A DNA stretch of 64,000 nucleotides from Parabacteroides goldsteinii. GTDB lineage: Bacteria > Bacteroidota > Bacteroidia > Bacteroidales > Tannerellaceae. The stretch's first letter is position 1, and each line of letters opens with the position of its first letter. The stretch lies in assembly GCF_015550595.1 (NCBI RefSeq), contig NZ_JADNBB010000001.1:446473-510472 (forward strand), read 5' to 3'. Under the pieces are notes generated by a model. It did not search any database and was not told the origin of the DNA. It saw only the letters and a list, made by a program, of their open reading frames with translations. The translations under genes and the position numbers were made by a program. This document shows positions 53,534 to 61,520 of the stretch, piece by piece.

Positions 53534-53663
53534 AAACAGTCGGTTTACGAGAGTAATTGATTTTTTGCTAAGATATTCAATTACTTGGGAATGAGGGAAG
53601 GATTCTTTTTAATAAAGTATAAAAAGGAACAGTAAAGATAGGTATGGAAAAGGTGGATAATTG

Positions 53664-53694
53664 TAATGGAGCTGGGAAAATCCCAGCTCCATTA
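53664..53694. terminator. perfect 14-bp hairpin ending PUL3
   Basis: TAATGGAGCTGGGA (53664-53677), loop AAA, TCCCAGCTCCATTA (53681-53694). It lies just after the stop of the phosphodiesterase gene and closes the PUL3 transcript. Confidence 0.8.
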
Positions 53695-53700
53695 GAGTGT

Positions 53701-54609
53701 TTATTTCTTGAAGGCAGATAACATAGGACGGCCAATCCATACCTGTGGTTGTTTCAGATTAAAGATATAAGCAATAGTTGATGCAATATCAAATTGCATC
53801 ATACTGTCAGAAATCTCATATCCTTTCTTGATATTTTTACCGGAAATAATGAAGGCTGTTTCCATTTCCTGCATGGTCTTGCCTCCGTGTCCTTTATTAA
53901 TGCCTCCATGATCAGCTGTGACAATAAAGACTGTTTCGTCAAGTATTCCGGCTTCTTTTACGGCATTAACGATTTCTCCTACATAATTATCTAGTTCTTT
54001 TAGTACCGTGTAGTATTCCGGAGTATCATGACCTGCTGCATGTCCGACGTGATCCGGATTGTCGATGATGACAGCTAACAGATTAGGATGGGCTTTCTTT
54101 ATATAATCGGCTGCATATTGTGCTGTTGCTGCGGGGTTACTTTCTGCTTCGGAAACATGTTTGTCGTAATTGAGAGCGAAGGTATCTACAAGACAGCGAA
54201 TTGTTTCCCATTCATATATACAACCTATTTCTGCTTTGGGGTCGGACTCATGTAACAGGCTAAATACTGTAGGGAATATTCCGTTTTTATTAATTTCCCG
54301 TGAAGAAAGTTCAGGTGTTTTGGAATACCATTCAGTATATCCGTGAAGTTCAGGTCCGGCTCCCATAAACATGGAAGCCCAGTTTACAGCACTTGAAGAT
54401 GGTAACACCGACCGCTTCTTCAAAGTATATGAACCATCCTTCATAAGTTTTTTTACATTGGGCATTTCTGCTTTTAAAACACTATAAGCTCCCCAGCCAT
54501 CCAGGCCAATTAGTATAACATGTTTGGCATTTCGGGAAGATGCATATATATTGTTTGTACTGAGGGCAAAGAAAATGCCCAGTAGAATTAATAAAATATT
54601 CTTTTTCAT
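53701..54609 (-). CDS. type I phosphodiesterase / alkaline-phosphatase superfamily enzyme (PUL3)
   Basis: 302 residues with a signal peptide (cut near residue 23). The alkaline-phosphatase superfamily metal sites are present: HVILIGLDGWGAYS (metal Asp), SVLPSSSAVNWASMFMGAGP (nucleophile Ser region), IIDNPDHVGHAAGHD (D-x-x-D-H-x-G-H) and VTADHGGINKGHGG (D-H). This matches the nucleotide pyrophosphatase/phosphodiesterase group. The protein is periplasmic or exported. Placed 13 bases after the susD-like gene, it should remove phosphate groups from the imported ligand. No glycosidase is in the same operon. Confidence 0.88.
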   Translation of the reverse strand: MKKNILLILLGIFFALSTNNIYASSRNAKHVILIGLDGWGAYSVLKAEMPNVKKLMKDGSYTLKKRSVLPSSSAVNWASMFMGAGPELHGYTEWYSKTPELSSREINKNGIFPTVFSLLHESDPKAEIGCIYEWETIRCLVDTFALNYDKHVSEAESNPAATAQYAADYIKKAHPNLLAVIIDNPDHVGHAAGHDTPEYYTVLKELDNYVGEIVNAVKEAGILDETVFIVTADHGGINKGHGGKTMQEMETAFIISGKNIKKGYEISDSMMQFDIASTIAYIFNLKQPQVWIGRPMLSAFKK

Positions 54610-54622
54610 AACTATTGATTGT

Positions 54623-56146
54623 TTATTTAAGTAAGATCCACATTAGTTTGTTGTTGTCATCCAGTCCGTCATATTGACGGGCAACGGCCTTTTCTACGCT
54701 TTCTCTGTTGAAATCATATTCCCAGGTTGAATACATCCATCGCACAGGAATTTTGTCCTTGACTGTGTTTCGGTTAGTCTCTGGATTAACAGGAAGCTCC
54801 GGATATCCGGTGCGTCTGTATTCAAAATAGGCATCAAAAGGATATTGCATATAGTAAGCCAGATATTTTTGTCCAATGATTTGTTTCAGCTTATGATCGA
54901 AATTACCAGATAAGGTAATACGGTCACTATTCAAATATTCTGTGATATAATTGTCGGTAATCTTCATACCATGATGATATTTGACGTCGTCAGGAGTATT
55001 ATCTGCAACAAATTTCATTGCTGCTTTAATACCGTTGTTGTAGTATGAATTGATATCTCCGCTTATCCATCCTCGCAATACTCCTTCAGCGAGAATAAAA
55101 CATTGTTCGGCATAACCTATGCGCACATAAGGTTCACAGGAGATGACATCTGTATATCTGAGGTTCATAGTACAGCATTTTCCATCTGCATTCAGAGATT
55201 GAAGATCAGAGAAGTCACCAGCAGGATCCAATCCTTTATAAGCATTCACATCGTTCACCTGTAATCCTTGACTAATAAAAGCTTTTGCAGGTTCAGCAAA
55301 ATAGAACAGGCGATAATCGTTGTAAGCTTTAAGTGTATCGACAATTACACTTGATATAGTTGAATACATATAATGCTTTGATACGGAAGTGTTGAAAGGA
55401 TAGGTTTGCCCTGCCTTATTAGAGAATACCAGTTGAAAATTATCTTCATTTGATTCCATGAGATTTCCTTCCGCTACAATTTGTGCAAACCGTTCTTTTA
55501 CTTTTAATACAGGATGATTCTCTTTCATGGACAGATACAATAATACTTTCAAGCGGAAAGCATCTACTGTCTTTTGCCATTTTGAAATATTACCTTGGAA
55601 GATCGGATCGCCTTCGAAATCTTGTGCTTCATTGAAAAAACGGGCGGACTCATCGAGATCGTTCATAATAGCGATCATTACATCTTCCTGTGGATCATAT
55701 TGGGGTTTGACATTTCCCTCCTCACCTTGTAAGGCTTCGCTGTAAGGAATATCTCCCAGCTTCATAGATGTATAGAACAGTTGGTATGTTTTGATGAAAA
55801 GGGCCAAAGCCTGATAGGCAGCTTTATCTTCTTCCGAGGCCAATTCTACCATTTTTACAGTATTCATCAATGTCTTATATCCTCCAAGGCCGGCTCTTCC
55901 CAAAACATTGTAATTGTAGTCATGGAGAGATTCTAACCATACCATTTGTTTAGCCAGGCAATTGTCTGAAATAAACCCGGATCCAGTACCTCCTGTTGCT
56001 GTCAGATCCAGTAGGAGCGGGGTTGCCAGTAAAGATGACGATACTGTGGTTGCCGCATTAGGGTTTGTATTTATATCATCATATGCGGAACATCCATATC
56101 CTGCAATGAAGAGGATCGATAGAAAAATATATTTTAGTGTTTTCAT
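54623..56146 (-). CDS. SusD-like_2 (RagB/SusD) lipoprotein (PUL3)
   Basis: 507 residues; lipobox AGYGC (Cys19) then SAYDDINTNPNAATTVSSSLLATPLLLDL, the opening of the SusD-like_2 subfamily. Later marks: MVWLESLHDYNYNVLGRAGLGGYKTLMNTVKMVE, AFRLKVLLYLSMKENHP, IGYAEQCFILAEGVLRGWI and KYLAYYMQYPFDAYFEYRRTGYPELP. It should bind the ligand for the SusC barrel encoded 11 bases upstream. This subfamily differs from the SusD of PUL1 and PUL2. Confidence 0.93.
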   Translation of the reverse strand: MKTLKYIFLSILFIAGYGCSAYDDINTNPNAATTVSSSLLATPLLLDLTATGGTGSGFISDNCLAKQMVWLESLHDYNYNVLGRAGLGGYKTLMNTVKMVELASEEDKAAYQALALFIKTYQLFYTSMKLGDIPYSEALQGEEGNVKPQYDPQEDVMIAIMNDLDESARFFNEAQDFEGDPIFQGNISKWQKTVDAFRLKVLLYLSMKENHPVLKVKERFAQIVAEGNLMESNEDNFQLVFSNKAGQTYPFNTSVSKHYMYSTISSVIVDTLKAYNDYRLFYFAEPAKAFISQGLQVNDVNAYKGLDPAGDFSDLQSLNADGKCCTMNLRYTDVISCEPYVRIGYAEQCFILAEGVLRGWISGDINSYYNNGIKAAMKFVADNTPDDVKYHHGMKITDNYITEYLNSDRITLSGNFDHKLKQIIGQKYLAYYMQYPFDAYFEYRRTGYPELPVNPETNRNTVKDKIPVRWMYSTWEYDFNRESVEKAVARQYDGLDDNNKLMWILLK

Positions 56147-56157
56147 ATATTATTTGA

Positions 56158-59100
56158 TTAAAAATTGATTTTCAAATTACATCCGAGCATACGCAAAGAA
56201 GGAGAATTTAAGTTTTCAGACGCTTTATCAGGATCTGAGAATTTGAATTCTTTTGTCCAAATAAACAAATTCTGTCCGATGAAGGCTACGGAGGCTCCTT
56301 GCAAACCGATTTTCTTACAGAATGTACCGGGGACTGCATAGGTTAGCGATAGTTCTCTCAGTTTGATGAATGTCTGGTCTAATATATGTTGATGCTTGGC
56401 ATCCCATACATTTCCTGCTCCATTATATAACTTCATATATCCTTCATAGGATACAGCCTTATCATTTGGAGCAAAAACTCTGTCATCTCTGAGGATGTTT
56501 CCATTAGAGTCTCTGTCTACACTTCCTGAAACAACCATTACGCCCTGTCCTACATAGCTTTTATTGCCGTTAACAACTTCGTCGTATCTCCATGGGCTAT
56601 CACTGTCAATATGTGCTCCTGTCATCCAAAGCGCTTGATCGATAACCGAATGAGCTACTCCTCCGACACGACCGTCAATTGTAAAACCTAGCGTAAAGTT
56701 TTTGTATTTGAGAGTATTGTTAAAACCGAATACCCAATCCGGATATTCATTTCCGGCAACACTTTGGTATTTACTTTGAATAGGGTAGCCTCCTTCATGT
56801 ATTATATTCCCTTGTGGGTCACGTTCCCAGTCATAGTATCCTAGCCAGTCCCAACGTTCGCCTGCTTTTACCCATTCTTTTTGTGTGGAATAAACCGGAT
56901 CCACTTTGGAGTAATAATAACGATCGAGTGACCAGTTGAAAGTGGCATTCCATTCCCAGTCTTTTTTCTTTAAAAGAGTTCCACCCAGAGTGACTTCTAC
57001 ACCTTTTCTAAGCTGTTCTTCGTCAATATTAATCAATGTATATTCGAAACCGGATGCATCACTGATGGATGCGTCACGGGTTAAATTATAATATAGTTTA
57101 TTATAATAAGTGATATCCAGTTGTAATCTGTTATTCAGGAAGTGAAAAGCAGTTCCTATTTCGTATGAACGGGTTGAGCTCGGTTTAATGATAGCACTTC
57201 TCATTTTGGTCGGATAAGTAGCTCCATTCATTCCATCCCACATGTTTGTTGTAATAGTATAACTTTTATTGGTATCGTAGATATTCAAATCCTTCTTGGT
57301 CTGTGTCCAGGAACCTCTGATTTTCCAGAAATCAATCCATGACGGCATGGGAATTAATTCGGAGGCTACGATACTGGCTGATACTGAAGGATAAAAGTAA
57401 GAACGTGTTTCTGAAGGAAGGGTCGACGACCAGTCATTTCTTCCGGTGACATCCAGAAAGAAAGTGCTTTTCCATGCTACGGAAGCTTTCCCGTAAAGAC
57501 TATTTACCTGTTTCTTTTTAATAGAGCTCCCCAGTTGTGCAGGATCGTTGGAAGCATTCAAAGAATAGTAACCAGGAATTGAAATGCCGTTTTTAGTCTT
57601 TCCTGAAAGCCAGTCGTCTTGGTAGAAGTAAATGGTACCTCCAACAAAAGCGTCTACAAAGAAGTCTCCAAATTTATGATCGGCAGTTAACATAAAGTCA
57701 TTATTGATACTATATCCGCCACTTCTTTTTTCTTCGTAATATCCTTTTTTATTCCATCCTCCGTAAGCACCAATAGAGTTTCTCCATTTTTCACGTTCAC
57801 TATAAGTGTCGACACCTGATCTTAATGAGGCTTTTAACCAGGGGGTAAATTCATAGCTGGCAGTGAGGAAGCCATTTACTATATCATAGTCGCTGGAATG
57901 AACAATTTCATTAGCAATGAAATATGGATTGTCGTACCATACTTTATTGGGCCAGTTTTGTTCTTCATTTTCTTTTTTCCAGTAATTCTTATAATCTCTG
58001 ATATCCAGGTCTGTCCCAGTCCAGACTAACATGCTATATATATATCCTCCGGTTCCATATCCTGTACCGGTATTATTAGGATAAAAACGTTTATTATAGG
58101 TTAGACCGCCTTCAAATGTGAAATTTTTGTATTTCATATCACCGGCAACAGTATAATTAATCTTATTCAATTTGTTATTTGGATATTGGCCTTTATTATA
58201 GATATGAGTCAAGGAAGTACGAAAACTACCGTATTTACCTTTTTGTGTAACGCTGATATTATTGTTTGTGACAAAACTAACTTCAAGAAAGTTCTTGAAG
58301 TTATTTTTGCCCTTGGATACTAATGGCATTTCACGCCATTCATGTGTATAAGGATCATATTGTGTTGCTGTATGGCCTATATCCATTTTGTCACCCCATA
58401 CAAAGTCTTCAGAGTTGTATTTTCCATTCATCCCTGTACTGTACGAAGTCTGTACTTTAGGTAATCGCAGAAAGCCTGATTCGAACATAGTACTACTGTT
58501 AATGCTCACGTTTAGTCCATCTTCCGTACCTCTTTTAGTTGTCACCATGATAGCTCCTGTTCCTCCTCTTGCACCGTATAAGGCAGACGCTGTAGCACCC
58601 TTCAGAACATCAACTGATTCGATATCGTCGGAAGCTATGTCACGTAGGGATATATTACTATAAGGTACGCCGTCAACAACCAATAGAGGTTCTTCTCCAC
58701 GTAATAAAAGACTGGGGGCTTCATTGAACTCAGTACTGTTTTGTACGTTCAATCCTGCAATTTTACCGGTTAATGCAGTTCCTACATCTACTGATTTAAC
58801 TGCCGATACTTTATCTCCTCCAACTTTCTGTACTGCATAGCCCAATGCTTTTTCCGAGCGTTTGATACCTAGGGCCGTAACTACAACTTCTTCAAGGTTT
58901 TTAGAGTCTTCTTGTAAGGTGATTACTATTGTCTTCTGGTTGTTTACAGCTATATCCTTGTTCTGATAGCCTATATAAGAAAAGATAAGATGTGCGTTTG
59001 CTGGAACTTCAATAGAAAAATGACCATCGATATCGGTAACTGTTCCAGTAGAGGAACTTCCCTTCAAAAGAACGTTCGCTCCGATAATAGGGATATTTAA

Positions 59101-59553
59101 CTGATCGACCACAGTTCCTGTCACCTTGATCATTGGAACTTGAGGTTCCGAGGATTTGGAATATGATATAAGGCGTTTATTTTTTGTAGAATGTATGGAT
59201 ATGTAGTTATCCAATACTTTATAAGTAAGTCCTTTATTCATTAAGACTGCATCTAAGACTTCTTTTACCGTCTTATTTTTTGCCTCTACCTTTACAGACT
59301 GTGACAGGTTTATATCTGTATCTCCGTATAAGAACAGATAATCGGTTTGTCTTTCTATTTCGGAGATTAGTTCACCGAACGAAAGATTACTTTTGGTGAT
59401 AGTGATTCGTGCTTCCTGCGAATGCGTATCGATGGCATGAAGCTGGAAGAATAGTACGAATACAAAAAACACGGATAATCTCATAATACGAATAATGTGT
59501 GTTAATTCATCTTGTTTGAATACATAGCATAGTTGCAACAAGTTTTTTTTCAT
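56158..59553 (-). CDS. SusC/RagA TonB-dependent transporter with STN domain (PUL3)
   Basis: 1131 residues: a 23-residue extension, signal peptide from Met24 (cut near THSQ), STN domain (about 50-110, ELISEIERQTDYLFLYG), carboxypeptidase-regulatory-like domain (VVDQLNIPIIGANVLLKGSSSTGTV), TonB-box-like EEVVVTALGIKRSEKALGYAVQ, plug (LLVVDGVPYSN, ASALYGARGGTGAIMVTTKRG) and a barrel ending LRMLGCNLKINF. It imports the PUL3 ligand and signals to the FecR encoded 167 bases upstream. A plus-strand -7 box begins at its first base. Confidence 0.95.
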   Translation of the reverse strand: MKKNLLQLCYVFKQDELTHIIRIMRLSVFFVFVLFFQLHAIDTHSQEARITITKSNLSFGELISEIERQTDYLFLYGDTDINLSQSVKVEAKNKTVKEVLDAVLMNKGLTYKVLDNYISIHSTKNKRLISYSKSSEPQVPMIKVTGTVVDQLNIPIIGANVLLKGSSSTGTVTDIDGHFSIEVPANAHLIFSYIGYQNKDIAVNNQKTIVITLQEDSKNLEEVVVTALGIKRSEKALGYAVQKVGGDKVSAVKSVDVGTALTGKIAGLNVQNSTEFNEAPSLLLRGEEPLLVVDGVPYSNISLRDIASDDIESVDVLKGATASALYGARGGTGAIMVTTKRGTEDGLNVSINSSTMFESGFLRLPKVQTSYSTGMNGKYNSEDFVWGDKMDIGHTATQYDPYTHEWREMPLVSKGKNNFKNFLEVSFVTNNNISVTQKGKYGSFRTSLTHIYNKGQYPNNKLNKINYTVAGDMKYKNFTFEGGLTYNKRFYPNNTGTGYGTGGYIYSMLVWTGTDLDIRDYKNYWKKENEEQNWPNKVWYDNPYFIANEIVHSSDYDIVNGFLTASYEFTPWLKASLRSGVDTYSEREKWRNSIGAYGGWNKKGYYEEKRSGGYSINNDFMLTADHKFGDFFVDAFVGGTIYFYQDDWLSGKTKNGISIPGYYSLNASNDPAQLGSSIKKKQVNSLYGKASVAWKSTFFLDVTGRNDWSSTLPSETRSYFYPSVSASIVASELIPMPSWIDFWKIRGSWTQTKKDLNIYDTNKSYTITTNMWDGMNGATYPTKMRSAIIKPSSTRSYEIGTAFHFLNNRLQLDITYYNKLYYNLTRDASISDASGFEYTLINIDEEQLRKGVEVTLGGTLLKKKDWEWNATFNWSLDRYYYSKVDPVYSTQKEWVKAGERWDWLGYYDWERDPQGNIIHEGGYPIQSKYQSVAGNEYPDWVFGFNNTLKYKNFTLGFTIDGRVGGVAHSVIDQALWMTGAHIDSDSPWRYDEVVNGNKSYVGQGVMVVSGSVDRDSNGNILRDDRVFAPNDKAVSYEGYMKLYNGAGNVWDAKHQHILDQTFIKLRELSLTYAVPGTFCKKIGLQGASVAFIGQNLFIWTKEFKFSDPDKASENLNSPSLRMLGCNLKINF

Positions 59554-59652
59554 AACTTTGCTGATAGTTTAAAGTTGATACTGTAATCTGTCTCGAAATG
59601 GGTTGATAGTATTGACTCTTTAGGGTAAGTGCTGCAATCACTTACCCTTTCT
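59553..59652 (+). ncRNA. predicted cis-antisense small RNA at PUL3 susC start
   Basis: TAACTTTG (59553-59560) is a plus-strand TAnnTTTG box overlapping the susC ATG, with a TTG at 59533-59535 (17-base spacing, short of the usual 19). AGGGTAAGTG (59622-59631) pairs perfectly with CACTTACCCT (59639-59648), followed by TTCT. The word TATTGACT just upstream of the hairpin also occurs in the PUL2 copy (GTATTGACTTACTTTAA against GTATTGACTCTTTA). The predicted RNA is about 85 nt. Confidence 0.45.
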
Positions 59653-59720
59653 GGTCCTATCATAGTAATTGTTCTTTTATTTCATGGGCAATTAGATTTA
59701 ATGAGTTAAACATCTGTTTA

Positions 59721-60686
59721 TTAATAGATTTCGAATTCATCATCTGTTATTTTTTTGAACTCAAAATGATAAACACCTTGTAAAGCACTTAATATTTTCT
59801 CTACTTCTTCACTTTGTCGGAATTTTCCTGATATTTTGCGGGTAAGAGTAACTGTTCCGGTCACTTTGAATTTTACGTTATACCAAAGTGACAGGCAGTC
59901 GAGTATTTCTACAAATGGTTTTGATTTGAAGTTATATATACCGCTTTTCAGGTAATCCCGGTTATCGAAATCAGAACTGGATTTAACCATGATATCATTG
60001 ATTACCGATACTTTTTCATTTGGTTTTAAACGAATATTTTCATTTTTGTTATTCCTGTTATATACAAGTACGGAACCTTTGACCAGGCTGGTTTCGAAAC
60101 GTGGAAGTTCTGTATAGGAGAAGACATTGAACTCTGTACCTAGTACTTCGACGTTGAATTGCTGCGTCTTAACGATAAATGGGCGTTTGGGATCTTTTGT
60201 GACTGAGAAATAGCCTTCTCCATCTAGCTCGACTGTTCGGTCATTCCCTCGGAATTCATTGGGTATTTTGATTCTGCTCCGGGGGCTTAGCCATACGGAT
60301 GTGCCATCTGCTAAGGTCATATTTACACGTTGTCCTTTGGGTACGTTTATTTCTGTGTATAGATCCTTTTGCTGATACTGGTTGTATTTTTGAGATGCAA
60401 ACCAGGAACTGATTATTAATACCAGTGTTATCGCTGCATATTTCAGGAGATTGATCCTGAATTGTCTGACGGTACGTTTCCCAAGTCGTTTATCAAATTC
60501 ACGGATTCCTTTGAGGGTCTTTTCCTCATCTTCTTTCCGATCAGTGAGTTCCGAGATGGCAAGTGCATTCTTTGTGCGTACAAATTCTTTTTTTGCTTCC
60601 GGATCGGTTTCCAGAAACAGGAAGAGTTCTGCTTTTTCTGTAGCAGGCATATCACCGGAGAAGTATCTATCTAATTTATTATTCAT
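59721..60686 (-). CDS. FecR-type anti-sigma factor (PUL3)
   Basis: 321 residues. N-terminal cytoplasmic helices (1-78), one membrane helix (INLLKYAAITLVLIISSWFA, about 78-97), FecR domain (VPKGQRVNMTLADGTSVWLSPRSRI, LDGEGYFSVTKDPKRPFIV, VLGTEFNVFSYTE) and the DUF4974 C-terminal domain (CLSLWYNVKFKV to KISGKFRQSEEVEKILSAL). It should hold the PUL3 sigma inactive until SusC reports ligand. It lies 106 bases after the sigma gene. Confidence 0.93.
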   Translation of the reverse strand: MNNKLDRYFSGDMPATEKAELFLFLETDPEAKKEFVRTKNALAISELTDRKEDEEKTLKGIREFDKRLGKRTVRQFRINLLKYAAITLVLIISSWFASQKYNQYQQKDLYTEINVPKGQRVNMTLADGTSVWLSPRSRIKIPNEFRGNDRTVELDGEGYFSVTKDPKRPFIVKTQQFNVEVLGTEFNVFSYTELPRFETSLVKGSVLVYNRNNKNENIRLKPNEKVSVINDIMVKSSSDFDNRDYLKSGIYNFKSKPFVEILDCLSLWYNVKFKVTGTVTLTRKISGKFRQSEEVEKILSALQGVYHFEFKKITDDEFEIY

Positions 60687-60792
60687 GACTAAATTGTTTG
60701 TCTCTTATAGTAAAGACAAAAGCACGGGAAGTTACCACCAAATGAAAATGAAAAAAATTACTTTTTTATTCGAGTAAAAGGTAAGAGCTATT

Positions 60793-61374
60793 CTAAAGTA
60801 TGAAAAGTAGGAGAGGCAGGTAATCTTTTAATTCGATTTTTAACTTGCGTAAGGCTATAGACATTTGGTTTTCGACAGTATTCACAGATATATTTAATCG
60901 TTCGGCTATCTCTTTATATTTTAATCCTTCCATGCGGCTGAGTATAAAGATCTCTTTACAACGTTCCGGTAGTTTGTCGATTACTTCGTTAATCAGGTTT
61001 TCAACATCTGAAATAGTGAGGAATGATTCGTCAAATTGCTGGAGAGAGTACAGGTTCATTTGCATTTCCAGTTCTTCTACCGTTTGTATGGAGCTTTTTT
61101 TCTCATTTACATACAGGCTGTGCTTAAGGAAATTCAAACATCTGTTTTTGACCAGGGTAAACAGAAAGGCATCCATGTTATCAATCGTTTTGAATACTTC
61201 CGGATGCTCCCATAGATAAAGAAATATATCTTGCACGATATTTTCTGCATCTTCTTCTGCAATGACATAAGCTTGTGAAAAGCGTATCATTTTGGTAAAA
61301 TATGTAGAGTATATCTGCGAGAAACATCTTTGTGTTTCCAGTGAGTTAATCTGTTGTATCTTGTGATTTTTCAA
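60793..61374 (-). CDS. ECF sigma factor (PUL3)
   Basis: 193 residues with region 2 (FSQIYSTYFTKMIRFSQAYVIAEEDAENIVQDIFLYLWE) and region 4 (IDKLPERCKEIFILSRMEGLKYKEIAERLNISVNTVENQM). The tail LKDYLPLLLFIL is hydrophobic. It should drive the PUL3 susC promoter. It is the first gene of that locus, reading leftward. Confidence 0.93.
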   Translation of the reverse strand: MKNHKIQQINSLETQRCFSQIYSTYFTKMIRFSQAYVIAEEDAENIVQDIFLYLWEHPEVFKTIDNMDAFLFTLVKNRCLNFLKHSLYVNEKKSSIQTVEELEMQMNLYSLQQFDESFLTISDVENLINEVIDKLPERCKEIFILSRMEGLKYKEIAERLNISVNTVENQMSIALRKLKIELKDYLPLLLFIL

Positions 61375-61432
61375 ATCTTCCTCCTTTTTCTCTCAGGCAA
61401 AGATAATTAATCTTTCTTTTTACAAATAAATA

Positions 61433-61482
61433 TTCCCCCTTACTTTACGAAATCTCCGGGTTGTTTCGAAAGTAAGAGGGAA
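61433..61482. terminator. hairpin after the GH3 gene
   Basis: TTCCCCCTTACTTTACGAAA (61433-61452) faces TTTCGAAAGTAAGAGGGAA (61464-61482): a long stem with two small irregularities. It separates the GH3 gene from the downstream sigma gene on the same strand, so GH3 is a separate transcript. Confidence 0.65.
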
Positions 61483-61520
61483 TGAAATACCTGAATAGAC
61501 TATATTGTGATCGTTCTATA

